Shown here: positions 1 through 8,578 of the stretch, piece by piece
Layout of the letters: each line of letters starts with the position of its first letter
How positions within the stretch are numbered: the first letter of the stretch is position 1
Source: JAJFFW01 sp038531315
GTDB lineage: Bacteria > Pseudomonadota > Alphaproteobacteria > Caulobacterales > Parvularculaceae
Direction of reading: 5' to 3'
Length of the DNA stretch: 61,348 nucleotides
Assembly (NCBI GenBank): GCA_038531315.1
Contig: JBCBBT010000014.1
Span: forward strand, 1-61,348
The notes under the pieces: model-generated
Databases searched by the model: none
Seen by the model: the letters and a program-made list of their open reading frames with translations, nothing else
Told to the model about the DNA's origin: nothing
Made by a program: the position numbers and the translations under genes

Positions 1-173
1 TCTCAAAAATCAAATGGTCAGACGAGCGCGAACCACACCGCAACACCATCCCGGCGCCGGGTCAAAAAAGAGCCGGCCTTCGCCGGCGGCGCCTGGCAAC
101 AGAAGCCGGGGACCTTCTCAAAAATCAAATGGTCAGACGAGCGCGAACCACACCGCAACACCATCCCGGCGCC
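1..173. repeat. 58-bp direct repeat, two copies, period 115
   Basis: The stretch 1-58 recurs without visible change at 116-173. The 57 bp between the copies hold a GC-rich stem-loop. Both copies start with TCTCAAAAATCAAATGG and end with CATCCCGGCGCC. The first copy begins at the first base of the window, so the repeat may extend further left and there may be more copies. No coding signal is seen. It could be an intergenic repeat family or a local duplication. Confidence 0.85.
65..90 (-). terminator. Possible rho-independent terminator (minus strand)
   Basis: GCCGGC at 72-77 and GCCGGC at 82-87 form a 6-bp stem around CTTC. Read on the minus strand the hairpin is followed by TCTTTTTT. It lies about 400 nt past the stop of the minus-strand acyl-CoA dehydrogenase gene and between the two copies of the direct repeat, so it could be part of the repeat unit rather than a gene-specific terminator. 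Confidence 0.35.
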
Positions 174-491
174 AAAAAAAATCGCTTCGCGACGCTCGAG
201 AGCAGTTTGCGACCCCCTTTGCGGACGTCGCAAGCATCTGATCTGAAATGATTTTCCGGCGACGACTATACAAACTGTAGGAAACTTATCCACGGGGGGC
301 GCCCGCCGGGGTATAAACACGCGTGCCCGGCGCGGTCGCCCGGCCCGCTATTTTCTTCCAACCAGAAATTGCGAGCGTCAGGCGATCCCAAGCGCATCAA
401 AGAAGTGCGTTGCCGCCGCGTCGGGCTGAAGCCGTGAAAGTCGCCGTCCGTCGCCGGTGCTTTCCACTAACCGACAGGAGACGCCATGATT
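174..491. other. Intergenic region with no recognised gene
   Basis: No convincing reading frame or RNA gene is seen between the direct repeat and the 3' end of the acyl-CoA dehydrogenase gene. The short frames here have no ribosome-binding site and no family resemblance. Confidence 0.6.
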
Positions 492-1706
492 TTACATAAA
501 GGCCTGATGGCCGGTCATCGCCCGTCCGAGAATTAGGGCGTGCACGTCATGTGTGCCTTCATAGGTATTGACCGTTTCCAGATTCATCGCGTGGCGCATG
601 ACGTGATATTCGTCGGAAATCCCATTTCCACCATGGATGTCGCGGGCGAGCCGCGCGATATCGAGCGCTTTGCCGCAATTATTCCGCTTCATGAGCGAAA
701 TCGCTTCCGGCACGAACGCGCCGCTGTCGAGAAGACGGCCGAGTTGCAGCGCGCCTTGCAGGCCGAGCGCGATTTCGGTTTGCATATCGGCCAGTTTTTT
801 CTGAACGAGCTGCGTCGCCGCAATGGGTTTGCCGAAGACGATCCGGTCCATGGCGTAGGCGTGCGCCGCCTGCCAGCAGAATTCCGCCGCGCCCATCGCG
901 CCCCACGCGATGCCGTAGCGCGCTTTATTGAGGCACGAGAAAGGCCCGCGCAATCCGCGCACATTCGGCAACAGGTTTTCTTCCGGCACCACCGCATCGT
1001 CGAGCGCAATTTCACCGGTGATCGAGGCCCGCAAGGACAATTTGTGCTTGATCTCAGGGGTCGAAAAGCCCTTCGCTTCGCGGTCGACAATGAAGCCGCG
1101 GATTTCATCCTTTCCGTCTTCATTTTCAAGTTTCGCCCAAACAACCGCAAGATCGGCAATGGGCGAATTCGTGATCCACATTTTCGCGCCGTTCAATTTG
1201 TAGCCGTCGGAGACCTTAACCGCGCGCGTGCGCATCGCGCCCGGGTCAGAACCGCCGTCGGCCTCGGTCAGGCCGAAACATCCTACCCATTCGCCGCTCG
1301 CAAGTTTGGGCAAGTATTTCTGCTTTTGCGCACCCGAGCCGAACGCCTCAATCGGATACATGACCAGCGAGGATTGCACCGACATCGCCGAGCGATAGCC
1401 GGAATCGACCCGCTCGACTTCACGCGCGATCAGCCCGTACGCAACATGGCTCGCGCCGCCGCCGCCGTAGTCTTCGCTGACGGTCGCCCCCAGCAGACCC
1501 TGCGCGCCCATTTCGCTCATGATCGCGCGGTCGAAGGTCCCGCTCCGGTTCGCCTCAAGGACGCGCGACATCAGCCTGTCTTGCGCGTAACCGTGGGCCG
1601 CGTCGCGGACCATCCGTTCTTCATCCGTAAGCTGTGCATCGAGCGCAAGCGGATCGCGCCAGTCAAAGGTCACGATATCGCTGGGGGTTCCGCTGGCGTC
1701 AGCCAT
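492..1706 (-). CDS. gcdH: Glutaryl-CoA dehydrogenase (acyl-CoA dehydrogenase family)
   Basis: 404 aa, the usual length for this FAD enzyme. It oxidises and decarboxylates glutaryl-CoA to crotonyl-CoA in lysine and tryptophan breakdown. The subgroup call rests on YRSAMSVQSSLVMYPI (about residues 103-118) and the C-terminal YEGTHDVHALILGRAMTG block. Glu383 of YEGTHD is the expected catalytic base. FGLTEADGGSDP is the acyl-CoA dehydrogenase signature. GGAG lies 7 nt before the ATG. It is the most downstream member of a minus-strand run behind the thiolase and leucine-dehydrogenase-like genes, with 192 bp to the thiolase, so it may have its own promoter. A generic acyl-CoA dehydrogenase is the only real alternative. 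Confidence 0.92.
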   Translation of the reverse strand: MADASGTPSDIVTFDWRDPLALDAQLTDEERMVRDAAHGYAQDRLMSRVLEANRSGTFDRAIMSEMGAQGLLGATVSEDYGGGGASHVAYGLIAREVERVDSGYRSAMSVQSSLVMYPIEAFGSGAQKQKYLPKLASGEWVGCFGLTEADGGSDPGAMRTRAVKVSDGYKLNGAKMWITNSPIADLAVVWAKLENEDGKDEIRGFIVDREAKGFSTPEIKHKLSLRASITGEIALDDAVVPEENLLPNVRGLRGPFSCLNKARYGIAWGAMGAAEFCWQAAHAYAMDRIVFGKPIAATQLVQKKLADMQTEIALGLQGALQLGRLLDSGAFVPEAISLMKRNNCGKALDIARLARDIHGGNGISDEYHVMRHAMNLETVNTYEGTHDVHALILGRAMTGHQAFM

Positions 1707-1898
1707 GGTCGATCTCCGTCTATTTACCGGTATGGTTGCGTCCGCTTGTCACGGCGCCGCCTCGGTTATCTAAACCCTGCGCGGGATGGGCGCGCCGACG
1801 CCCTCATTTTCACTATACGCCCTTCCTCAACAAGAGATAAAGGACGAAAAGCGCGCCGATGCCAGGCGTCGGCCCGCAAGCCGGGCCCGGCGTCAGCG

Positions 1899-3092
1899 TC
1901 AGATCAGCTCAAGCGCAACCGACGTCGCCTCGCCGCCGCCGATGCAAAGCGATGCGACGCCTTTTTTGCCGCCGGTCCGCTGCAGCGCATTAATCAGCGT
2001 CACAATGATGCGGGCGCCCGATGCGCCGATCGGATGCCCAAGCGCAATCGCGCCGCCATGAATGTTGACCTTCTCCGCCGGCAATTTGAGCTCGCGCATG
2101 GCGGCGAGCGGCACCACCGAAAAGGCTTCGTTGATCTCAAACAGATCGACATCGCCCGCCGCCCAACCGACGCGCTCGAGCAGTTTTTGCATCGAGGCGA
2201 CGGGCGCCGTCGTAAACCATTCCGGGGCCTGCGCATGGGTTGTCTGCGCAACGATCCGCGCCAGCGGCTTGAGGCCCCGGCGCTCCGCCTCGCTTTGCGC
2301 GGTCAACACCAGCGCAGCCGCGCCGTCGGAAATAGCCGAGGCATTGCCGGCGGTCACGGTGCCGTCTTTTTCAAAAGCGGGGCGCAATCCCGGAATTTTT
2401 TCAGCGTTTACAAGCCCCGGTTTTTCATCGTGCTCGACGGTCACCGCGCCCTTGCGGGAGGGAACCTCGACAGGACTGATTTCATCGGCAAACGATCCGT
2501 CGGCGATTGCGGTCTGCGCCCGCGTCACCGAACGCATCGAATAGGCGTCCTGTTCTTCGCGGGAAAACTGCCACTCGCGCGCGCATTTTTCGGCGAAAAC
2601 GCCCATCGCCGTTTTCTTTTGGTAAGCGTCTTCAAGGCCGTCATGGGCCATATGGTCGAGAACCTCGCCATGGCCGAATTTGATGCCCGTGCGACCGTTC
2701 GGCAAAAGATGCGGCGCGTTTGTCATCGCTTCCATGCCGCCGGCGACGGCGATCGTCGTTTCGCCGGCTGCGATGGCGTTGGCCGCCATCATCACGGTTT
2801 TCATGCCGGAACCGCAGACCTTGTTCACCGTCGAACACGCCGCCGATGTGGGAATGCCCGCCCCAAGCGCGGCCTGGCGCGCCGGCGCCTGTCCGAGGCC
2901 GGCGGGCAGCACGCAGCCCATCAAAACCTCATCGACGTCGTCGGCCTTGACGCCTGCGCGGTCGAGCGCGGCCGAAATCGCCGCCGCCCCGAGCGTGGTG
3001 GCGCTGACGCCGGAAAAGGCGCCCAGAAAATTGCCGATTGGCGTGCGCGCCATGCCGGCGACGACAATCGGATCGTTCAGTGCTTGCGTCAT
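1899..3092 (-). CDS. Acetyl-CoA acetyltransferase (thiolase)
   Basis: 397 aa, standard thiolase length. It condenses or cleaves acetoacetyl-CoA in the cytoplasm. The nucleophile Cys93 lies in NKVCGSGMK, His353 in GHPIGASG and the second catalytic Cys383 in CIGGG; NEAFSV is also present. All active-site blocks are intact. AAGGAAA precedes the ATG. It sits 47 bp downstream of the leucine-dehydrogenase-like gene and upstream of gcdH. That placement suits a catabolic role, splitting acetoacetyl-CoA from lysine or leucine degradation. A biosynthetic PhaA-type role for polyhydroxybutyrate cannot be excluded, although no phaB or phaC is nearby. Confidence 0.9.
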   Translation of the reverse strand: MTQALNDPIVVAGMARTPIGNFLGAFSGVSATTLGAAAISAALDRAGVKADDVDEVLMGCVLPAGLGQAPARQAALGAGIPTSAACSTVNKVCGSGMKTVMMAANAIAAGETTIAVAGGMEAMTNAPHLLPNGRTGIKFGHGEVLDHMAHDGLEDAYQKKTAMGVFAEKCAREWQFSREEQDAYSMRSVTRAQTAIADGSFADEISPVEVPSRKGAVTVEHDEKPGLVNAEKIPGLRPAFEKDGTVTAGNASAISDGAAALVLTAQSEAERRGLKPLARIVAQTTHAQAPEWFTTAPVASMQKLLERVGWAAGDVDLFEINEAFSVVPLAAMRELKLPAEKVNIHGGAIALGHPIGASGARIIVTLINALQRTGGKKGVASLCIGGGEATSVALELI

Positions 3093-3139
3093 TATCGGGT
3101 TTCCTTGTGTTGGCGCCGCTTTAGAACGGCGCGCCGTCG

Positions 3140-4192
3140 TTACTCGGCGGCGACTGCGCCGCGGGCGATTATCTCGAGCGCCATTTCATCGGCGACAGCG
3201 CCTGTCGGGCGGTTTTCGCGCGCCGCGCGCACGCAGATTTCTTCAATCGTATCGCCAATCGCGTCGCAGCGCCGCGTCATCTCGTCGGCCGACCATTGGC
3301 CGAGAATTTCCAGATCGACGCTGATCACACCGGCGGCGTTGATAGCGAAATCAGGGGCGTACAGAATGTTGCTCTCTTTCAGCGCCGCATCCATGTCCGG
3401 CGTCGCCAACTGGTTGTTGGCGGCGCCAGCGACGATTTCGGCTTTCAGCGCCGGCAATGTCTGCGCATTGATCGACCCGCCAAGCGCACAGGGGCTGAAG
3501 ATATCAACGTCGGCGGCGACAGCTTCTTCGGGTCTCACGAGCGTTGCGCCAAATTGCGACTGCGCTTCCTTGAGGGCGTCTTCGTTGACGTCGGCCACGG
3601 TCAGATGCGCGCCCTCTTCATGGAGAAGCGCCGCCAGCGCCATGCCGACAGCGCCGACACCCAGAATCGAAACGCGCATGTCCTTCAGGCTTTCAGCGCC
3701 GGTTTTAACGCGTGCCGCCGCCTGCATGCCGCGCCAGACGCCGCGCGCGGTGAATGGCGCGGGATTGCCGCCCTTGCCGTCGCGCACCACGCCCGCCGCA
3801 TACGGACTGACTTCCAGAACCGCTAGCAAATCAGCTTCCGCCATGCCGGAATCCTCGGCGGTGAAGTACAGACCTTCAAGGCTGTTCAGCGCATGGCCGA
3901 ACGCATGAAACATTTCAGGCGTCTTGTCCGTTCGCGGATTGGCGATGATCACCGCCTTGCCGCCGCCGAACGGCATGCCCGCGAGCGCATTCTTGAAGGT
4001 CATCCCCCGCGACAGGTTTTTTACGTCGGTCAAGGCGTCGTCGAAACTCGCATAGGGGAACACTCGGCAACCGCCGCAACCCGGTCCGAGCGTCGCGTCA
4101 TGGACGGCGATCAACGCGTCGAGCCCGGAACCCGCATCGCGGGCGTGAATGATCTTTCGCCACCCGTCGACAGAAATTTCGCGAATATCCAT
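3140..4192 (-). CDS. Leucine dehydrogenase-like amino-acid dehydrogenase (Glu/Leu/Phe/Val family)
   Basis: Oxidative deamination of branched-chain or aromatic amino acids with NAD. With the start chosen here the protein has 350 aa. Lys67 (MTFKNAL) and Lys79 (FGGGKAVI) match the two conserved lysines of leucine dehydrogenases. ILGVGAVG near the middle is the Rossmann dinucleotide loop. An upstream in-frame ATG at 4243 would add 17 residues. I prefer 4192 because GGGAG lies about 10 nt before it and homologues begin near here. It is divergent from an Lrp/AsnC regulator, the classic partner of amino-acid catabolic genes. Leucine or valine is the likeliest substrate, but phenylalanine is possible. 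Confidence 0.85.
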   Translation of the reverse strand: MDIREISVDGWRKIIHARDAGSGLDALIAVHDATLGPGCGGCRVFPYASFDDALTDVKNLSRGMTFKNALAGMPFGGGKAVIIANPRTDKTPEMFHAFGHALNSLEGLYFTAEDSGMAEADLLAVLEVSPYAAGVVRDGKGGNPAPFTARGVWRGMQAAARVKTGAESLKDMRVSILGVGAVGMALAALLHEEGAHLTVADVNEDALKEAQSQFGATLVRPEEAVAADVDIFSPCALGGSINAQTLPALKAEIVAGAANNQLATPDMDAALKESNILYAPDFAINAAGVISVDLEILGQWSADEMTRRCDAIGDTIEEICVRAARENRPTGAVADEMALEIIARGAVAAE

Positions 4193-4327
4193 GCCGTTGT
4201 CGTCTCCCGTGAGCGCGCGCGCCGCGTGCGCTGCGTCCATCACCGGCGACCGTCGCCAGCCGCCGCGCCAGCCTTATACATATCGCTGTGCGCGAAGCCA
4301 GATCGGTCAAACTTGCGGCGAAATCGC

Positions 4328-4358
4328 TTGACAGTTAGCAGAACCTGCCAAATAGATA
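4328..4358 (+). promoter_or_regulatory. Candidate promoter/operator of the divergent Lrp-leucine dehydrogenase pair
   Basis: TTGACA at 4328-4333 is a perfect -35 hexamer. The matching -10 is weak (AT-rich AATAGATAG near 4351-4359). GCAGAACCTGC at 4338-4348 is a short inverted repeat overlapping the spacer and could be a regulator half-site pair. The assignment rests on sequence only. Confidence 0.3.
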
Positions 4359-4399
4359 GCATAAACTATGGGGGTTCATGCAGAAAAAGCGATGATCCT

Positions 4400-4873
4400 A
4401 TGAAGCTCGATCAAATCGATCACAAGATCCTCAAACACCTTCAGGAAAACGCCCGGATCACCAACGCCGATCTCGCCGAAAAAGTGGGGTTGTCGCCGAC
4501 GCCATGCCTGCGCCGGTTGCGCCGGCTCGAAAGCGACGGGGTGATCCGCGGGTACCGGACCGAGGTAAACCGCGAAGCGCTCGGCGTGAACGTCACCGTG
4601 ATCATCCTCGTTAAGCTGGAGCGCGAAGACGACAAGACGCTGCGCGAATTCGAGACCGCGATCAAAGCGCGCGACGAAGTCATGGAATGCTATCTCGTGA
4701 CCGGCAAGTTCGACTATTTTATCCGCGTCGTGATCCCTTCCCTCGCCGCCTACGAAACGTTTCTGTCAGAGACGATTTTGCGAATGCCTAATGTGGAAAC
4801 GGTGGAATCGAGCTTCACGCTCCGCGAGGTTGAGCGCAAAGTCGTGATCCCCATTCCGGAAACAGCGGGTTAA
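4400..4873 (+). CDS. Lrp/AsnC family transcriptional regulator
   Basis: 157 aa, typical for the family. The N-terminal helix-turn-helix (ITNADLAEKVGLSPTPCLRRLRRLE, given here by its ends ITNADLAEK and LRRLE, about residues 20-46) is followed by a C-terminal ligand-binding RAM/AsnC domain with CYLVTGKFDYFIRV. Lrp proteins sense amino acids and often control divergent catabolic genes. Here the leucine-dehydrogenase-like gene starts 207 bp away on the other strand, which makes it the obvious target. Autoregulation is also likely. BkdR-type regulation of branched-chain amino-acid breakdown is an inference from context. Confidence 0.9.
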   Translation: MKLDQIDHKILKHLQENARITNADLAEKVGLSPTPCLRRLRRLESDGVIRGYRTEVNREALGVNVTVIILVKLEREDDKTLREFETAIKARDEVMECYLVTGKFDYFIRVVIPSLAAYETFLSETILRMPNVETVESSFTLREVERKVVIPIPETAG

Positions 4874-5113
4874 GCGCTGTTCCTGTGTTTTCCGGAGATC
4901 CCGCGTTTTTGCGAAAGCCCGGCGCCGCCGCGCCCGCCCGAAAAGCTTCGAAATGGCTTTTGGCGGGCGCTCGGCGTGATCTACCGCACAAGTATCTTTG
5001 AAATTCCGGCAAAAGCGGGCCGCCCAGCGCAGCGCGCGCTTGAAGCGCCAGATCGAACGCCCAGATCCACCGCGTCGGCATGGCGCCGGCGCGCGCAATC
5101 ATGGGGAGAAAGC

Positions 5114-5728
5114 ATGCGTATCAAAAACACAGCCATTGCAATTTGCATCGCCGCGGCGGCAAGTTTCGGCGTCGCATCGGCGACAACCACAACCGTGATC
5201 GATTTTGACGATCTTGCTCCGGGCGCCGTGGTTTCATCCATCGACGGCGTCACGATCAGTTCAAACATAGGGCTTGATCTTGTCGTCTCAACCGGTCTTC
5301 AGACAACATCCGGCGACAACTATCTCGGCGTCGACGACGGCGGCACGCAATCATTTCTTGGATTGGATGAAGTCACCTTCGATTTCGATGAGGCGATTAC
5401 CTCTTTCAGTCTAACCGCCGTGACAACGCCGTTTTTACCGGCCGGCGCCCTGACGCTCACCGGCGGCGGCGAATTCTCCGTTTCTGCGGCGCCGGATGAA
5501 ATCCTGTCGTCAGGCGATGAAGTCTTCATATTGACGATCGCATCGCTGGCCCCGTTCATGAGCGCGACCTTATCGGCGGCTTCGGGGGTCTTCGCTTTCA
5601 ACATCGACGACATCGTTTTCGAAACATTCATCGATCCGGAAGTCGTGCCCGTTCCGGGGGCGGCTTTATTGTTTTTAACCGCCCTGATGGGCGCCGGGTT
5701 TTCAGCGCGGCGCAAACCAACGCTCTGA
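5114..5728 (+). CDS. Exported protein with PEP-CTERM-like (VPXPG) sorting signal
   Basis: 204 aa. A cleavable signal peptide (residues 1 to about 23, ending ASA) is followed by a Ser/Thr/Asp-rich beta-type domain of unknown function. The C-terminus has the exosortase layout: a VPVPG motif, a hydrophobic helix (AALLFLTALMGAGF) and a basic tail (ARRK). Such proteins are processed by exosortase and usually linked to exopolysaccharide; no exosortase gene is in the window. The start is set by GGGGAG a few nt before ATG 5114, and longer in-frame starts upstream would destroy the signal peptide. It is a single-gene unit facing the ast operon, with a shared terminator between them. Confidence 0.8.
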   Translation: MRIKNTAIAICIAAAASFGVASATTTTVIDFDDLAPGAVVSSIDGVTISSNIGLDLVVSTGLQTTSGDNYLGVDDGGTQSFLGLDEVTFDFDEAITSFSLTAVTTPFLPAGALTLTGGGEFSVSAAPDEILSSGDEVFILTIASLAPFMSATLSAASGVFAFNIDDIVFETFIDPEVVPVPGAALLFLTALMGAGFSARRKPTL

Positions 5729-5737
5729 CGAATCCAT

Positions 5738-5770
5738 AAAGCGCTGCGCCGGTGAGGCTGCAGCGCTTTT
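5738..5770. terminator. Bidirectional rho-independent terminator
   Basis: AAAGCGCTGC (5738-5747) pairs perfectly with GCAGCGCTTT (5760-5769), giving a 10-bp stem that ends in T residues on both strands. It lies between the convergent PEP-CTERM gene and astB and can serve both. Confidence 0.85.
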
Positions 5771-5787
5771 ATTCCTTACGCGGAACA

Positions 5788-7083
5788 TTAATCCTGAAGG
5801 GATAAGCCGAGCATAGTGTAGAGCGCCTCAATGGCGGAACGCGCCTCGTTCATAAAACCGGGATCACGGAGATCATCCGGATGCAGCCGATCCCGGTAAT
5901 GGTCGCGGACCCACCCCTCAAGCTTTTCTAGTTTATCGTCATCAAGAATGAACTTCTGATTGACCGCGCGGCGCTCATCGTCAGACAGCAACACCCGCAA
6001 TCTCAGGCACGCAGGGCCGCCGCCATTGCGCATACTTTCGCGGACATCCTTGAAAACCAGCCGGCGCACAGGATTGTCCGTCTCAACGACCCGCTCAAGA
6101 AACGCCCTGGTGCGCGCGTTTGCCTCCGCCTCGCCGGGCAGAATTAACGCCATCTCGCCATCGGGCAATGTCACGAGTTGCGAGTTAAACAGATACGACG
6201 TCACCGCATCTTCGAGCGAGACGTCCTTCGTCGGCGCTTCAATGATCCGAACGAACGGCGCCGCGTTGCGGATTTGGGCGTATGCGGCGTTTCTGTCTTC
6301 AAAGCTCTGTTCGTGAAGAAACAGAACAGATTCATTCGCCACGCCGACGACGTCGTTGTGGAAGGCGCCCGCGTCCAGCGCCTTGCGCGCCTGCTCAAGG
6401 AAACAGACCCGCGCCGGGTCAAGGCCGTGGAGACGCGCGACCGCTTCGCTGGCGGCGCGCTTTTGGCGCGCTGGAAAGCGATCGCCGGGCCTTCCATATA
6501 CATACAGGTGAACGCCGGCGTCGCCATGACTTGCCGCAAGCCTGCCATGGTTCGCTGCGCCTTCATCGCCAAAGTGGACGCCGCCCGGCAACGGTTCATG
6601 ATGGCGGAAGAAACGCTCATCACTGAAGATCGCACGCAAATTCCGGGCTGTATCGTCGGCCTCTGTCGCACGGTGAAAATGCGCCGCAAGGTTCGCCGGC
6701 GTGAAATGCACCTTGCCGTCCGCTGTGTCGGACGATGGCGCCGCCGTCGCCGCGTTGGCTGTCCACATAGCGGACGCAGAATAAACATTGGCCAGCAAGG
6801 CGGAGTCATATTTTGCGACGTCGTTGATCAAGGCGGCGTCGTCGCCGGTAAAACCCAGCGCACGGAGGATCTTCAGATTGGGTCGCGGCAATGGAGGCAA
6901 AAAACCCTGAACCAGACCAAGCTCCAGCAAGGCGCGCATTTTCGCGAGCCCCTGGAGCGCCGCCTCACGGGGATTGGAGGTTTCCCCCGCATTATTCGCA
7001 GACGCCACATTGCCGAATGAAAGCCCTGCATAATTGTGTGTTGGGCCAATCAGGCCGTCAAAGTTGACCTCGCGCACCGCCAC
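5788..7083 (-). CDS. astB: N-succinylarginine dihydrolase
   Basis: 431 aa, close to the usual 440-450. It hydrolyses N2-succinylarginine to succinylornithine, CO2 and two ammonia, the second step of the arginine succinyltransferase pathway. Recognised from the N-terminal VNFDGLIGPTHNYAGLS block, LFLHEQSF, MRNGGGPACLRLRV and the general amidinotransferase fold layout. The start is GTG at 7083; its first base is the last base of the astD stop (TAGTG), a one-base overlap that implies translational coupling. It is the last gene of the minus-strand ast operon and is followed by the bidirectional terminator at 5738-5770. Confidence 0.93.
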   Translation of the reverse strand: MAVREVNFDGLIGPTHNYAGLSFGNVASANNAGETSNPREAALQGLAKMRALLELGLVQGFLPPLPRPNLKILRALGFTGDDAALINDVAKYDSALLANVYSASAMWTANAATAAPSSDTADGKVHFTPANLAAHFHRATEADDTARNLRAIFSDERFFRHHEPLPGGVHFGDEGAANHGRLAASHGDAGVHLYVYGRPGDRFPARQKRAASEAVARLHGLDPARVCFLEQARKALDAGAFHNDVVGVANESVLFLHEQSFEDRNAAYAQIRNAAPFVRIIEAPTKDVSLEDAVTSYLFNSQLVTLPDGEMALILPGEAEANARTRAFLERVVETDNPVRRLVFKDVRESMRNGGGPACLRLRVLLSDDERRAVNQKFILDDDKLEKLEGWVRDHYRDRLHPDDLRDPGFMNEARSAIEALYTMLGLSLQD

Positions 7084-8546
7084 TAGCTTGAAACGCCCAC
7101 TTGCTCGTCCGGCATCGCAAGCAATGTTTCACCCTCCATCGACGCAACCGGATAGGCGCAATAATCGGCGGCGTAATATGCGCTCGGGCGATGGTTCCCG
7201 GACAGACCAATCCCGCCAAAGGGCGCCGCGCCGGATGCGCCTGTCGTCTGACGGTTCCAGTTAACGACGCCAGCCCGAGATAACGCAAAGAACTCATTCC
7301 ATTTCTCGGCGTCGTCGCTGAGGAGGCCCGCCGACAAGCCAAACGCCGTATTGTTCGCAGCCGCGATCGCCTCGCTAAAATCACGCACCCGGAAGACCTG
7401 CAACATCGGGCCAAAATGTTCTTCATCGGGGACGTAATCAACGTCGCTCAAATCAATGACGCCTGGCGTCACGAAGGCGCTCCCCTCCTCTACGGTGAGC
7501 GGCTTCAACACTTTGCCGCCCAGCGCGACGCGTCGCTGAAATGCGTCGTCGAGACCTTGGGCGGCCGCTGCGTTAATCACCGGGCCATGAAATGGCTGAG
7601 GATCAGCGAATGGTTCGTTCATGATCAGGCGTTCGGTGAGGTCGATCAGCTTTTGCAACGCCGCGTCGCCCTCCGCGCCCGCCGGCAGAATTAGTCGGCG
7701 CGCGCATGTGCATCGCTGGCCGGACGTCAGGAACGCCGATTGGACAACTGCAAACGCCGCGGCGTCCATATCTTCCGTATCCCACCAGATCAGTGGATTG
7801 TTGCCGCCCAGCTCAAGCGCAAGGATTTTATCCGGACGCCCCGCGAAGGCCGTGTGAAGCGCCTGTCCCGTGCGGGCGCCGCCGGTGAAAAGAAGCCCGT
7901 CAATGTCAGGATCGCCGGCCAGCGCCGCCCCTGCTTCTCGCCCGCCCAGTACGAGATTGACGACACCCGGCGGGATACCCGCTTCCTCAAGCGCCTTAGC
8001 AAGAAACACGCCAGGACCCGGCGCCAGTTCGCTCGGCTTAAAGACGACCGTGTTGCCGGCGATCAGCGCGGGAACAATGTGACCATTGGGCAAGTGCGCG
8101 GGAAAATTAAACGGTCCGAGGACCGCGAGGACGCCATGTGGTTTGTGTCGAAGAACGCCGCGCGCTGCGCCGCTGGCAGTTTCTTTTTCACCGGTGCGCT
8201 CATGAAACGCGCGTATCGAGATATCGACTTTTCCGGCCACCGCCGCGGCTTCCGTTTTGGTTTCCCACAATGGTTTTCCCGTGGCGCAGGAAATCATTCT
8301 TGCAAGTTTTTCGCTGTCTCTTTTGACGATATCGCGAAACCGCTCAACGCTGTCGATCCGCTCACTGAGCGGCGTGCGGGCCCAATCTGGAAAGGCCGTG
8401 CGCGCGGACGCTACGGCATTCGCGACATCCTGCGCCGTCGCCGCCGCCGCCTCAAAGACCGAGGCGCCCCGTGAGGGATCATGCGCCGCAAATCGATTGC
8501 CGCGACCGTCGCGCCATACGCCATTAATGAAAAGCTTTTCAGACAT
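7083..8546 (-). CDS. astD: Succinylglutamate-semialdehyde dehydrogenase
   Basis: 487 aa aldehyde dehydrogenase. It oxidises N-succinylglutamate semialdehyde to N-succinylglutamate with NAD. ALELGGNNP contains the general-base Glu and SGQRCTCARR the nucleophilic Cys; GPFNFPAHLPNGHIVPAL is typical of AstD. The subgroup call is reinforced by astA 32 bp upstream and astB overlapping its stop codon by one base. Confidence 0.93.
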   Translation of the reverse strand: MSEKLFINGVWRDGRGNRFAAHDPSRGASVFEAAAATAQDVANAVASARTAFPDWARTPLSERIDSVERFRDIVKRDSEKLARMISCATGKPLWETKTEAAAVAGKVDISIRAFHERTGEKETASGAARGVLRHKPHGVLAVLGPFNFPAHLPNGHIVPALIAGNTVVFKPSELAPGPGVFLAKALEEAGIPPGVVNLVLGGREAGAALAGDPDIDGLLFTGGARTGQALHTAFAGRPDKILALELGGNNPLIWWDTEDMDAAAFAVVQSAFLTSGQRCTCARRLILPAGAEGDAALQKLIDLTERLIMNEPFADPQPFHGPVINAAAAQGLDDAFQRRVALGGKVLKPLTVEEGSAFVTPGVIDLSDVDYVPDEEHFGPMLQVFRVRDFSEAIAAANNTAFGLSAGLLSDDAEKWNEFFALSRAGVVNWNRQTTGASGAAPFGGIGLSGNHRPSAYYAADYCAYPVASMEGETLLAMPDEQVGVSS

Positions 8547-8578
8547 ACTCTTGTTCCAGACATTCTTAAGCCGCGAGA

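Noticed and set aside
286..294. DnaA-box-like TTATCCACG
   Set aside because: A single 9-mer with one mismatch, without an AT-rich unwinding region, further boxes or dnaA/gidA neighbours, is not evidence for an origin.
174..480. Search for a small RNA or CRISPR in the first intergenic region
   Set aside because: The 58-bp repeat occurs only twice, its unit is too long for a CRISPR repeat and no cas genes are present.
540..3908. 1122-codon open frame on the plus strand
   Set aside because: It lies antisense to gcdH, thiolase and the leucine-dehydrogenase-like gene, which carry full active-site motifs. The translation is rich in Arg, His and Gly and matches nothing. Long antisense frames are usual in GC-rich genomes.
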